Of a stretch of DNA of 41,826 nucleotides, positions 1 to 9,860 are shown one piece after another. Position 1 is the first letter of the stretch, and every line of letters begins with the position of its first letter. A program made the position numbers and the translations under genes. The notes beneath the pieces are model-generated. The model was not told where the DNA came from and ran no database searches. It was given only the letters and a program-made list of their open reading frames with translations. Source of the stretch: Oscillospiraceae bacterium (GTDB lineage Bacteria; Bacillota; Clostridia; Oscillospirales; Ruminococcaceae); assembly GCA_015067125.1 (NCBI GenBank), contig SVNB01000002.1, forward strand, positions 1 to 41,826, in the 5' to 3' direction.

Positions 1-1
1 C

Positions 2-145
2 GAAAGGGACGCAATTATCGAATTTGTTTCTTCCCTGCCGGGTGCGCAGTATAATGTTATGAAATGCGATTTTCTCAACAGGCCGAACGACCCGCCCTTT
101 CCGATTTTTATAGTAAAGGATCCGGAATATTTTAAAACCCGTTAA
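2..145 (+). CDS. C-terminal fragment of a protein of unknown function, truncated by the window edge
   Basis: Open frame from base 2 to TAA at 143-145: ERDAIIEFVSSLPGAQYNVMKCDFLNRPNDPPFPIFIVKDPEYFKTR*. Followed directly by a terminator hairpin. Confidence 0.6.
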   Translation, partial: ERDAIIEFVSSLPGAQYNVMKCDFLNRPNDPPFPIFIVKDPEYFKTR

Positions 146-152
146 CTAAAGC

Positions 153-186
153 AAAAAAATCCTCCGCCGCGCGGAGGATTTTTTAT
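153..186. terminator. Intrinsic terminator, possibly bidirectional
   Basis: AATCCTCCGC-CG-GCGGAGGATT stem with flanking A- and T-runs between convergent genes. Confidence 0.8.
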
Positions 187-198
187 TTTGCTGTGCAG

Positions 199-507
199 TT
201 ATTTGATTATTTCTATTCCGCCGATGAGAGGAAGAGGTTTCATTTTGCCTGTTGCGGCATTTACGATTCCAAGAATCATAAGTACAAAAAGCGCAATGCT
301 GATGATCCAGCTGATGATGCCGCCCACAAAAGGAATAAATCCAAGAATAAATCCGGCAACAACAGATGCAATGTTGGCAATAAGAAGAACCAGCCCCTGG
401 TTTGCGTGATAACGCGCAAAGGCATCATCTTTTGCGCAAAGAATGGTTACAATGCAAAGTATCCATATATAAGAAATTGCCGCAAGAAGTTTATTTCCGT
501 TTTCCAT
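199..507 (-). CDS. DUF4870/Tic20-like small membrane protein
   Basis: 102 aa, three hydrophobic segments, 'FARYHANQGLVLLI...FIPFVGGIISWI' pattern typical of DUF4870-like proteins. Confidence 0.7.
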   Translation of the reverse strand: MENGNKLLAAISYIWILCIVTILCAKDDAFARYHANQGLVLLIANIASVVAGFILGFIPFVGGIISWIISIALFVLMILGIVNAATGKMKPLPLIGGIEIIK

Positions 508-532
508 AACAGCTCTCCCTTATTCAGTATTT

Positions 533-1843
533 TTATTTAATGTCCTCGTCGGTAAAAGGATCTCCGCATTCCGGACAGAATTTAGGCGGATTTTTGGGAT
601 CTTCCGGTTCCCAGCCGCATTTATCGCATTTATAAAGGGGTTCTCCCGCAGGCTTTTTAGCTCCGCATTCCGAACAGAACTTGCCTTTATTAATGTTTCC
701 GCAGGAACACACCCAGCCGTCGGCCGGCTTTTTGCCGCCGCATTCGGTGCAGAATCTGCCGGTATTTACCGCTCCGCAGGAACAGGTCCAGCTATCCGCC
801 TTCGGTGCCGGTGCGGGCTGCTGTGCAGCCTGCTGCTGGCCCATGGCATAAAGGTTCTGGGCGTTAACGCCGCCGGCAGTCTGGGCCATATTCATACCCA
901 TAAACGCCATGGCCGGGCCTGCGTTTTCGTTTGCCGCTGCCGCCTGCATTGCGGAAGCCTGCGCTCCGACAAGGTGTGCCGCCGCTCTGGTGGGATCCAT
1001 AAACGCCGCGTTGCGCTGAAGTTCCTTGATCATTTTTTCGTCTTCTTCTTCCGCTTTTACGGAAGAAACGCCGAAGGATACGATTTCGATTCCGCGAAGG
1101 CCGCGCCATTTTTCAGAAAGCACATCGTTAAGCGCATCTGCCATTTCCGCGGTATGGCCGGGAAGCGCGGAATAGCGCACACCCATGGCGGAAATTTTAG
1201 CAAACGCCGGCTGAAGGGCGGTAAGAAGCTCGGATTTAAGCTGGCTTTCTATATCCGTTCTGGTAAACTGATACGCCACATTGCCGCAGACATTTGTATA
1301 GAAGAGAATAGGGTCGCAAAGGCGATAGCTGTATTCGCCGAAGCAGCGGATATTGATATCAATATCAATTCCTGCTCTTTCGTCAACTACTCTGAACGGT
1401 ACCGGGTTAGGTGTGCCGTATTTGTTGCCGATAAGTTCCTTTGTATTGAAATAATAAACGCGCTGATCCTTTGCGGTATCTCCTCCAAAGGTAAAACGTT
1501 TTCCGATGGTTTTAAAGGAATCCAGAATGCTTTCGCCCAGTTTGCCCGCAAAGATGGAAGGCTCGGTGGAAGAATCGTATGTGAATTCGCCGGGTTCGGC
1601 GCAAACTTCAACAACCTTGCCCTGTTCCACAATGCACATACACTGGCCGTCCGCAACGGCAATTACGGAACCGTTGGAAATGATATTTTCTTCTCCGCTT
1701 GTATTGGAACTGCGTCCGCTTATTCTTTTTGCGCCTTTTCTGGCAAGAACGTCGTTCGGAAGAGCATCGCAATAAAAATACTCCTTCCACTGATCGCCCA
1801 GCACGCCGCCGACCGCTCCGCCGATTGCTTTAATAAGTCCCAT
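533..1843 (-). CDS. SPFH/Band-7 domain protein with three C-terminal zinc ribbons
   Basis: SPFH-like body plus CSCG..FCTECG, CSCG..FCSECG and CDKCG..FCPECG ribbons. Start placed at ATG 1843 by the GGAG site. Confidence 0.8.
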   Translation of the reverse strand: MGLIKAIGGAVGGVLGDQWKEYFYCDALPNDVLARKGAKRISGRSSNTSGEENIISNGSVIAVADGQCMCIVEQGKVVEVCAEPGEFTYDSSTEPSIFAGKLGESILDSFKTIGKRFTFGGDTAKDQRVYYFNTKELIGNKYGTPNPVPFRVVDERAGIDIDINIRCFGEYSYRLCDPILFYTNVCGNVAYQFTRTDIESQLKSELLTALQPAFAKISAMGVRYSALPGHTAEMADALNDVLSEKWRGLRGIEIVSFGVSSVKAEEEDEKMIKELQRNAAFMDPTRAAAHLVGAQASAMQAAAANENAGPAMAFMGMNMAQTAGGVNAQNLYAMGQQQAAQQPAPAPKADSWTCSCGAVNTGRFCTECGGKKPADGWVCSCGNINKGKFCSECGAKKPAGEPLYKCDKCGWEPEDPKNPPKFCPECGDPFTDEDIK

Positions 1844-1920
1844 GAAAAACATCTCCTTTTCAGTAAATTATTACAGTTATAATTATAGATTTTTTTATTG
1901 GATTTATCAATAGTTTTAAA

Positions 1921-1952
1921 TAAAAAAGCGGCAGGGTATATTACCCTGCCGC
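1921..1952 (-). terminator. Intrinsic terminator of ABC exporter operon
   Basis: GCGGCAGGGTA...TACCCTGCCGC stem with minus-strand T-run. Confidence 0.8.
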
Positions 1953-1959
1953 ATAGGCT

Positions 1960-3783
1960 TTAAGAAAGCTCTGTCATATTGGTATATAGCTGATAGTATT
2001 TTCCTTTTTGGGCAAGAAGATCATCGTGGTCGCCGCGTTCCACAACCTTTCCGTGTTCCAGAACAAGAATGGCATTGCTGTTGCGCACTGTGGAAAGGCG
2101 ATGAGCGATAATAAATACCGTTCTGCCCTTCATAAGACCGTCAAGGCCTTTTTCTATCAGTTTTTCCGTTCTGGTATCTACGGAAGAAGTCGCCTCATCA
2201 AGAATAAGCACAGGCGCTTTGGAAACCGCCGCCCTTGCTATTGCCAAAAGCTGACGCTGACCCTGGGAAAGATTTGCACCATCGGAATGAAGCATTGTAT
2301 TATAGCCCTGGGGCAGATGGGAAATAAAATAGTGAGCGTTGGCGATTTTTGCCGCTTCTATGCAGTCTTCGTCCGTTGCTTCAAGGTTGCCGTAACGGAT
2401 ATTTTCCATAACCGTTCCGGTAAAAAGGTGGGTATCCTGCAAAACAATACCCAAAGAACGGCGCAGATCATCTTTTTTGATATCTTTTACGTTTATACCG
2501 TCATAGATGATTTCTCCGCCCTGAATATCATAAAAGCGGTTGATAAGGTTTGTTATGGTTGTTTTGCCCGCTCCGGTGGAACCTACAAAGGCTATTTTAT
2601 GTCCCGGCTTTGCAAAAAGAGAAAGATCGTGCAGAACGGGTTTTCCTTCCACATAAGCAAAATCCACGTTATTAAAACGGACGTCACCCCTGAGTGGAAC
2701 TCTTTTTCCATCCGGAAGCACCCAGTTATAATCGTTTTCCACTTTTTCAAGAGTTACTTTGCCTTCGTCAACTTCCGGTTCAAGGTCAAGCACTTCAAAA
2801 ATACGTTCCGCACCGGCAAGAGCCAGCATTATGGAGTTGAACTGTTCCGAAATCTGGCTTACCCTATCCGCAAAAGTTCGTATATACTGCAAAAACGCAA
2901 TAAGAATACCGCCCACTTCCTCACCGGTCAGCCACAAAACGCCGATGGCACAGGTAAGGGCATAAAACATATGAGAAAGGTTGTTAAGCAGCGGGCCCAC
3001 AACAGAAGTTGCAATAGTCGCCCTTGTGGAAGCGGCGTAAAGCTTTTCGTTTATGGGTTCAAAATTTTCCATAACTTCTTTTTCGTGAGTAAAAACTTTT
3101 ATATCACGCTGGCCGGAAATCATTTCTTCGATATATCCGTTTACGGAAGCTGCGTGTTTTTGCTGTTCGCGGTAGCTTTTGCTGCTTATTTTTGTGGTAA
3201 CGCGCACAATAACAACAACTATTGCCGCAAGCACAACCATTATTGCAAAAAGCCGCATGGAAAGTGCCAGCATCATTCCGATGGTTCCCACAAGGGACAT
3301 GACGGAAATCATAAGCTGGGTTATGCTGTGCTGCAAAAGTTCGTTTGTGGCCTCTATATCATTTGTAAAATAGCTCATAAGGCTTCCGTGGGTGTTGTTG
3401 TCAAAATATCTTATGGGAAGCCTTTGCATCTTTGTAAAAAGTTCGGAACGCAGTTCGCGCATTATAACGGTGCTGCATTCCAGCATAAGGCGGTTAAGCA
3501 GATAGTTTGTAACCGCGCTTAAAAGGTAAAGCGCCGCAAGCCCTGCCAAAAGAGCCATATATTTTGCGTAAACCTCGTTTGGGGCAATGCCGCTTTCTTT
3601 AAGCAGGTTTACAAGGGGTTTCATACAATAGGAAGAACCTATCGTTGCCGCAGCATATATTGCTATGGAAACAACCGCCGCAGCAAGAATCGGCGCGCAA
3701 TGACGGAAGTATCTGAAAAGCCTGAAAAGCGTTTCCATCGGGGAAGAAGCGGCTTTATAATTGCGAAGTTCAACTCTTGGCAT
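1960..3783 (-). CDS. ABC exporter half-transporter (TMD-NBD), canonical Walker B Glu
   Basis: 607 aa; Walker A GSTGAGKTT, signature LSQGQRQ, Walker B VLILDEATSS. Confidence 0.92.
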   Translation of the reverse strand: MPRVELRNYKAASSPMETLFRLFRYFRHCAPILAAAVVSIAIYAAATIGSSYCMKPLVNLLKESGIAPNEVYAKYMALLAGLAALYLLSAVTNYLLNRLMLECSTVIMRELRSELFTKMQRLPIRYFDNNTHGSLMSYFTNDIEATNELLQHSITQLMISVMSLVGTIGMMLALSMRLFAIMVVLAAIVVVIVRVTTKISSKSYREQQKHAASVNGYIEEMISGQRDIKVFTHEKEVMENFEPINEKLYAASTRATIATSVVGPLLNNLSHMFYALTCAIGVLWLTGEEVGGILIAFLQYIRTFADRVSQISEQFNSIMLALAGAERIFEVLDLEPEVDEGKVTLEKVENDYNWVLPDGKRVPLRGDVRFNNVDFAYVEGKPVLHDLSLFAKPGHKIAFVGSTGAGKTTITNLINRFYDIQGGEIIYDGINVKDIKKDDLRRSLGIVLQDTHLFTGTVMENIRYGNLEATDEDCIEAAKIANAHYFISHLPQGYNTMLHSDGANLSQGQRQLLAIARAAVSKAPVLILDEATSSVDTRTEKLIEKGLDGLMKGRTVFIIAHRLSTVRNSNAILVLEHGKVVERGDHDDLLAQKGKYYQLYTNMTELS

Positions 3784-5587
3784 TCGGTTCTTCCTCCTCT
3801 CTCATCTGGCTTTCGTAAACGTCGCGATAGATGGTGCTTCTGGCCATAAGCTCATCGTGAGTTCCGATATCGGAAAGTTTTCCTTCATCAAGCACCGCAA
3901 TGCGGTCACAGGTCATAATGGAAGCTATTCTTTGGGCGATGATGATTTTTGTGGTGCCCGGCATAGAAGTCCGCAGTGCTCTTCTGATATGTTCATCGGT
4001 TGTCATATCACAGGCGCTGGTGGAATCGTCAAGAATAAGTATCTTCGGGTGTTTTACAATCGCCCTTGCAATACGCAGACGCTGGCGCTGGCCGCCGGAA
4101 AGGTTTGCGCCGTCCTGTTCAAGCATGGTTTCGTAACCGTCTTTAAAATTATCGATAAATTCATCGGCACAGGCAATATAGCAGGCCTCTTTCATCTGTT
4201 CCAAAGTGGCGTTCGGGTCGCCCCAGCGCAGGTTATCCGCAATGGTTCCGGAAAAAAGAGAACCGTTCTGCAAAACCATGGAAACCCCGCTGCGCAGTTT
4301 TTCCAGCTTATATTCCCTTACGTCTTTTCCTCCCACTTTTACCGTGCCGGAAAGAGCATCGTAAAACCTTGGAATAAGGTTTACAAGTGTGGATTTTCCT
4401 TCTCCGGTGCCGCCGATAACGCCAAGGGTTTCTCCGCTGTTTATATGCAGGCTTATATTTGCAAGAGCAAGTTTTTCCGCATCACCGGAATAGCTGAAGC
4501 AGACGTTTTCAAAATCAACGCTTCCGTTTGCAACTTCCGCATCGGAAGAACCGTCCGCAATATCTATTTCTTCATCAAGCACTTCGTTGATTCTGTTAAG
4601 AGAAGCCTGCGCTCGGGAAAGGGACATAACAAGCCACGAAAGCATGGTAAGGGAACTTACCGCCTGGGTGGTATATGAAACCATGCTTACCAGTTCGCCG
4701 GTTAAAAGTCCGGTGTTTTCAAAAATAATTTCTCTTCCGCCAAGAAAAAGTATGATTATTGTGCAGCCCCACATAATAACCATCTGAATAGGGCCGGTCA
4801 TGGTAAAAAGCCTTGAAGAAGCCAGCTGGGCATTTCTTAAATCCTCCGCCGTTTCGCGGAATCTTTCGGATTCGTAATCTCCGCGGACATAGGCTTTTAC
4901 TACCCTGCTGTTAACAAGGTTTTCCTGCACGGCTTTATTCATGGAATCCATTTTTTTAAGCATTCGCTTAAATCTTGGCTGGCCTATCTTCATAAGTACC
5001 GCAAGAATTATTGCCAGAAGCGGAATGCAGAAAAGAAAAACCACCGCAAGGTGCGGCGCAATAGTAAACGCCATAACCGTGGACATAACTATCATAATAG
5101 GCGAACGCATAAGGGTGCGCAAAAGCTGCAAAGCGGTCATGCGCATGGTGTTAACGTCCGTTGTTGCCCTGGTGATAAGGCTGGAAGTGGAAAAATGGTC
5201 CGTATTCGCAAAAGAAAAGCTCTGGATTTTTTCAAGAAGCGAAGACCGCAGTTTTTTTGCAAAACCCTGGCTTGCCACCGCGCCGAATTTTGCCGCAAGA
5301 AGACCGCACATCATAGAAACTATCGCAACACATACCATTATAAGGCCAACTGTTATTACAAAGCGGTTTCTGTTTGCAATAAGTTCCGCAGAAAAAAAGC
5401 TTTTAAGCATAAATTCCTCTTCCCGGTAAAGTCCGCCGTCAACTATAACGGACATCAGCATCGGAATAAGCACTTCGAGCATAACTTCCATACAGCCGAA
5501 AAGCATGGTAAGGCCCGTTGCCGTACCATAGCCTTTTATGTTTTTTCCGATATGCCGAAAAATGCCTTTTTTCTTCTTTTCGTTCAA
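3770..5587 (-). CDS. ABC exporter half-transporter (TMD-NBD), degenerate Walker B
   Basis: 605 aa; Walker A GGTGEGKST, LSGGQRQR, ILILDDSTSA. TTG start with upstream GGAG; overlaps the next gene by 14 nt. Confidence 0.92.
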   Translation of the reverse strand: MNEKKKKGIFRHIGKNIKGYGTATGLTMLFGCMEVMLEVLIPMLMSVIVDGGLYREEEFMLKSFFSAELIANRNRFVITVGLIMVCVAIVSMMCGLLAAKFGAVASQGFAKKLRSSLLEKIQSFSFANTDHFSTSSLITRATTDVNTMRMTALQLLRTLMRSPIMIVMSTVMAFTIAPHLAVVFLFCIPLLAIILAVLMKIGQPRFKRMLKKMDSMNKAVQENLVNSRVVKAYVRGDYESERFRETAEDLRNAQLASSRLFTMTGPIQMVIMWGCTIIILFLGGREIIFENTGLLTGELVSMVSYTTQAVSSLTMLSWLVMSLSRAQASLNRINEVLDEEIDIADGSSDAEVANGSVDFENVCFSYSGDAEKLALANISLHINSGETLGVIGGTGEGKSTLVNLIPRFYDALSGTVKVGGKDVREYKLEKLRSGVSMVLQNGSLFSGTIADNLRWGDPNATLEQMKEACYIACADEFIDNFKDGYETMLEQDGANLSGGQRQRLRIARAIVKHPKILILDDSTSACDMTTDEHIRRALRTSMPGTTKIIIAQRIASIMTCDRIAVLDEGKLSDIGTHDELMARSTIYRDVYESQMREEEEPNAKS

Positions 5588-5740
5588 GGATCACATCTCC
5601 TTTTTTGTTTCATATCTAACAAAAAATTATATCAAAAAAGGCGGATTTATTCAATATTTACCATTTATAAATTAAATGGATTTACGCCGCTTTGTTTTGG
5701 TGATTTTAATAACGGAGGTTTCGTTTTTCAACAAAACAAA

Positions 5741-5772
5741 AAAATGCGAAAGCAAAGCTTTCGCATTTTTTA
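5741..5772 (-). terminator. Intrinsic terminator downstream of pepF
   Basis: 13-bp perfect stem AAAATGCGAAAGC/GCTTTCGCATTTT. Confidence 0.8.
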
Positions 5773-5788
5773 TTATTGTGGCAGTATT

Positions 5789-7591
5789 TTATTTATTGAG
5801 TTCTTCCATTTCTTCGATAAGTTCGCCGAAGAGTTTAAGCGCGGAGTTTACGGGATCCGGAGTGCTCATATCTACGCCGGCAATTTTAAGAAGAGAGATG
5901 GGATCTGCGCTGCCGCCGCTGGAAAGGAACTTTTTATATGCGGCAACGGCAGGTTCGCCTTCTTCAAGAATTTTGTTGGCGATGGCTACTGCTGCGGAAA
6001 AACCGGTTGCGTACTGGAATACGTAATAGTTATAGAAGAAGTGCGGGATTCTTGCCCATTCAAGAGCAATGCCGTCATCAGAAACCATATCCGGTCCAAA
6101 ATAAAGTTTGTTCAGTTCGTGATATTTTGCAGAAAGAGCATCTGCGGTAAGTGCCATGCCGCTTTCGGACATTCTGCCCATTTCTCTTTCAAATTCCGCA
6201 AACATGGTCTGGCGGTAAACGGTACCTTTAAAGGAATCGAGGAAGTGGTTGATAAGATATGCTCTTTCGTGTTTATCGGTGGTTTTGCCAAGAAGGTGAC
6301 GCATAAGAAGAACCTCGTTGCAGGTAGAAGCAACTTCCGCAACAAAGATTACGTAACCCGCGGTGTTTACCGGCTGGTATTTAGTGCTGTGATAGCTGTG
6401 AAGAGCGTGGCCCATTTCGTGCGCAAGGGTGAACATGCTGTCAAGGGTATCTTTGTGGTTAAGAAGAACGTAAGGATGGGGCTTGCCGTGGCCGGTGGAA
6501 TATGCTCCGCCGCGTTTGCCTTCGTTTTCATAAACGTCGATCCAGCGGTTTTCAAAACCTTCTTTAAGCAGAGCGACATAATCTTCGCCCAGAACGTGAA
6601 GAGCTTCGAGAACGGTAGCTTTTGCTTCGTCGATGCTGATGGTGGAAGCCGCATCGGAAACGATGGGAGTATAAACGTCGTACATATGAAGTTCATCTAC
6701 GCCAAGCATTTTTTTGCGCAGAGCAACATAGCGGTACATTTTATCAAGGTTGTTGTGAACAGCCTCGATAAGGTTATCGTAAACTTCTTCCGGAACTTCG
6801 GTGCGGTCAAGGGCGGCTTCGCGGGTGGTATTGTATTTTCTTGCTTTTGCAAAGAAATTGCGTTTTTTAAATTCGCCGTCAAGGGTCATGGCGATGGTGT
6901 TTTTAAAATCACCGTAACGGCCGTAAAATGCTTCAAAAGCGTTTTTGCGCAGAACACGGTCGGAACTTTCTTCCAGCGGAACAAAAGAACCGTTGGTAAG
7001 CGCGTGTTCGTTGCCTTCGGAGTCAACTACGTTCGGGAATTTAAGGTCGGCGTTGCGAAGAATTCCGCCGATTTTATCTGCGGAATCTGCCATTTCTTCT
7101 GCGGAAGCAAGAAGTGCTTCTTCCTCTTTGGAAAGAATATGCGCCGCTCTTCTGCGGATTTTATAGATGCTTCTGCGATAGGTTTCAAGTTCCGGACATT
7201 CCGCATAGAACTGTTCCAGCTTTTCTTCGGGAATAGCCATGATTTCCGGAGTGGCAAAAGCGGAAGCGGATTCCATCGCAACAATGGTTGCCATTGCTTT
7301 TCCGCGGAAATCCTGATATTTTGCGTTGCTCATATCCTGGTCGCCGCTGCAGCTTGCATAGGTATAAAGGGTTTCAAGGCGAACGCTAAGCTCGTCATCT
7401 TTTTTGAAAAATTCCAAAAGATTTGCGGCGGATTCACCAAGGGTGCCCTGATATTTCGCAACAACTTCGGGGAATGCTTTAAGCGCTTCGTATTCGGCAA
7501 GCCATGCCTCGTCGCTTTCGAACATATCTTTAAGGTTCCAGGTGTATTCTTCCGGAACTTCGCTTCTTTTAAGGATTTTCTGTTCTGCCAT
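5789..7591 (-). CDS. pepF: Oligoendopeptidase F, M3 family
   Basis: HEMGHALHSYHS zinc motif and full-length PepF-like architecture. Start at MAEQKILKRSEVPEEYTWNLKDMF. Confidence 0.93.
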   Translation of the reverse strand: MAEQKILKRSEVPEEYTWNLKDMFESDEAWLAEYEALKAFPEVVAKYQGTLGESAANLLEFFKKDDELSVRLETLYTYASCSGDQDMSNAKYQDFRGKAMATIVAMESASAFATPEIMAIPEEKLEQFYAECPELETYRRSIYKIRRRAAHILSKEEEALLASAEEMADSADKIGGILRNADLKFPNVVDSEGNEHALTNGSFVPLEESSDRVLRKNAFEAFYGRYGDFKNTIAMTLDGEFKKRNFFAKARKYNTTREAALDRTEVPEEVYDNLIEAVHNNLDKMYRYVALRKKMLGVDELHMYDVYTPIVSDAASTISIDEAKATVLEALHVLGEDYVALLKEGFENRWIDVYENEGKRGGAYSTGHGKPHPYVLLNHKDTLDSMFTLAHEMGHALHSYHSTKYQPVNTAGYVIFVAEVASTCNEVLLMRHLLGKTTDKHERAYLINHFLDSFKGTVYRQTMFAEFEREMGRMSESGMALTADALSAKYHELNKLYFGPDMVSDDGIALEWARIPHFFYNYYVFQYATGFSAAVAIANKILEEGEPAVAAYKKFLSSGGSADPISLLKIAGVDMSTPDPVNSALKLFGELIEEMEELNK

Positions 7592-7711
7592 AAATTCAAA
7601 ACCTCCGTAAAACAGTGTTTTTATCGTTTGGGATTTTTTCCCGCGTACACGCACATTATACTACATATCACAATTAAATGCAAAGAATAATGCTTTTTAA
7701 CTGCTCAAAAA

Positions 7712-7750
7712 CAAAAAACAGAGATGCTTCACTGAAAAGTATCTCTGCTT
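7712..7750 (-). terminator. Terminator downstream of NUDIX gene
   Basis: AGAGATGCTT...AAGTATCTCT imperfect hairpin followed on the minus strand by a T-run. Confidence 0.6.
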
Positions 7751-7758
7751 AAAACATT

Positions 7759-8217
7759 TCACCTGTTTCCGACACTGTAATAATCTTCGGAAACAATTTC
7801 AAACGGTTCTTTTTTAAAGCAAAAGCAGCTTACTTGTTCGCTTCCGGAAAGCATTTCCTCCAATCTCTTTCTTGTCAGCGGAAAAGTAATCATTTCCAAG
7901 GCTTTTTCTTTATTTACCCACATCACTTCTGTGCTTTCGTCACTTGTCGTTAATTTTCCTCCAACCGCCTTACAGCAAAAATCAATATTAACAATATCCT
8001 TCTCAATATTTTTGCAAAGACCAATAAATCCAGTAATTTTCACATCAATACCCGCTTCTTCTTTAATCTCCCGCAGCAAAGCATCTTGAAATGTCTCACC
8101 CGGTTCAACCATGCCACCTGGGTATTCCCAACCCCTCCTTGGACTTTTAACCAACAGTATTTCTCCACTATCATTGATCACCAATCCGGCAACGGATACA
8201 AAATGCGTATAATTCAT
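7759..8217 (-). CDS. NUDIX hydrolase
   Basis: Nudix box GGMVEPGETFQDALLREIKEEAGI. Confidence 0.92.
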   Translation of the reverse strand: MNYTHFVSVAGLVINDSGEILLVKSPRRGWEYPGGMVEPGETFQDALLREIKEEAGIDVKITGFIGLCKNIEKDIVNIDFCCKAVGGKLTTSDESTEVMWVNKEKALEMITFPLTRKRLEEMLSGSEQVSCFCFKKEPFEIVSEDYYSVGNR

Positions 8218-8286
8218 GTTTATTTCCTCGCTAAATTCAAATCAATTATTCCATTTATATTGTTTAACTTAATTCGCCTTTATCCG

Positions 8287-8508
8287 TTATTTTGCTTTTG
8301 CTATCAATTCTTCTATGCCATTTGCAGTGCGCAAAAGTTCGCGATCTATCTGTGTTATCTGCAGCTCTGTGCCCTCGTCCTCCAGCCGGCAAAAAAGCTC
8401 GATAACGGCGTAGGAATCCAGAAGGCCGCTTTCTATCAAATCGGTTTCTTCATCAAAAACCCTTTCGTCCTCGCAGATTTCGTAAAGAATTTTTCTTATA
8501 TCCGTCAC
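8287..8508 (-). CDS. DltC-like carrier protein
   Basis: 73 aa; phosphopantetheine site 'ESGLLDSYAVIELF' resembles DltC GLLDSF. Overlaps the adenylation gene by 4 nt. Confidence 0.8.
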   Translation of the reverse strand: MTDIRKILYEICEDERVFDEETDLIESGLLDSYAVIELFCRLEDEGTELQITQIDRELLRTANGIEELIAKAK

Positions 8509-9860
8509 AGTTTTTCAAGCTCCTTTCTGTCGGTTTTTCCGTTGGTGCTCACGGGCAGGTTTTCCAGTTTTTTTATCGTTTTCGGAATCATATATTCCGG
8601 CAGTTCTTGCAAAAGCACCGCCCTTATTTCTTCTTCCTCGGCCTTTCCGGAATAAAAGGCCTTTATCATGCGCACCTCGCCGTGCTCGTTTCTTTTTGCA
8701 ATAACGGCACAGTTTTCCACGCCTTTTACTGCGCAGATATTGTTTTCTATTTCCAAAAGTTCTATGCGGTAGCCTTTATATTTTATCTGGCTATCAAGCC
8801 TTCCAAAGCAATAAAGCCTGCCGTTTTCTATGCATCCCAAATCCCCGGTTGGATAGCCTTTTGAAAAATCATCATCTTTTCCAAGGTATCCGGCAAAAAC
8901 GCTTTTGCCTTTGAGCACAATTTCTTTGTTTTCGATAAAAATTTCTGCCGCGGCGGAAGAAATTTTTCCTACCGGAAGGATTTCTTCCTGCTCGCACATT
9001 TCTTTTGTAATTTCTATGGCGCAAACGGCAGAGGTTGCCTCCGTCGGGCCATAGGCATTTATTATACGGATATCCGAAAAGCGTTCAAAAATGGCTTTAC
9101 AAAGGGATTTTTGCAGGGTTTCTCCGCAAAAATAGATGCATTTGATAAAAGAAAAATCTTTTTGGCAAAAGCATTTATCCAAAAGACAAAGTTTTATAAA
9201 AGTGGGTGTTGCCACCATAACTTCCGGTTTATTCTGCTTTATTGTATCAATAATTCCGGCAAAATCATTTTTGTTTTCTATCTGCACAATGGCGTGGCCG
9301 CAAAAAAGCGCATAGTATATTGCCGCGGTGCTCAAATCAAAGCTGAACGCCGCCTGGTTGAGCACGTTCGCGTGCTCGAATTTATCCAGCGGTTCAAGCA
9401 AAGTTATCCATTCAATAAAATTATCAAGATTTTTATAAGAAATCGGAACGCCTTTCGGCTCGCCGGTACTTCCGGAAGTAAAAATAATATACGCCGTTTT
9501 GTTTTCTTCCCTGGTTTGAGCACGGTTTTCCGTTTTTTCAAAAGCCGGTTTTTCTTTGCTGCAATCTATAACCGTTCCGGCTTTGGAAAGGGATATTATG
9601 CGGTTTTTCCGTTCTTCCGGAAGAGAAATATCTATCGGAACATAGGCTCTTTTTGCAAAAACGCAGCCAAGAATTGCCGCCATGGTATCGGCGTTTCTGC
9701 CGCCGATTACCGCAACGGGCGAAAAATCATCGTTTTTCAGTTTTTCCGCAAAATCCCGGGCACGGTTATAAAGTTCGCCGAAAGAAAGTTCTTCGTTTTT
9801 GCAGATATAGGCCGTGTTTTCTTTAAACCGAAGCATGGTTTCTGCAAGTTTTTCAATCAT
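8505..9860 (-). CDS. DltA-like amino-acid adenylation enzyme
   Basis: YIIFTSGSTGEPKGVPIS, NAYGPTEATSAVCAIEIT, YPTGDLG, PVSTNGKTDRKEL motifs. Closest by recognition to D-alanine:carrier ligase. Confidence 0.82.
   Translation of the reverse strand: MIEKLAETMLRFKENTAYICKNEELSFGELYNRARDFAEKLKNDDFSPVAVIGGRNADTMAAILGCVFAKRAYVPIDISLPEERKNRIISLSKAGTVIDCSKEKPAFEKTENRAQTREENKTAYIIFTSGSTGEPKGVPISYKNLDNFIEWITLLEPLDKFEHANVLNQAAFSFDLSTAAIYYALFCGHAIVQIENKNDFAGIIDTIKQNKPEVMVATPTFIKLCLLDKCFCQKDFSFIKCIYFCGETLQKSLCKAIFERFSDIRIINAYGPTEATSAVCAIEITKEMCEQEEILPVGKISSAAAEIFIENKEIVLKGKSVFAGYLGKDDDFSKGYPTGDLGCIENGRLYCFGRLDSQIKYKGYRIELLEIENNICAVKGVENCAVIAKRNEHGEVRMIKAFYSGKAEEEEIRAVLLQELPEYMIPKTIKKLENLPVSTNGKTDRKELEKL

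Noticed and set aside
2008-3522. 504-aa plus-strand ORF antisense to the ABC exporter
   Set aside because: Shadow ORF over a clear TMD-NBD protein.
5051-7690. 879-aa plus-strand ORF antisense to the ABC exporter and pepF
   Set aside because: Shadow ORF: it spans two minus-strand genes and a terminator, and its protein is F/K/H/C-rich with no domain. It arises because the host genes avoid TTA, CTA and TCA codons, whose complements are stops.
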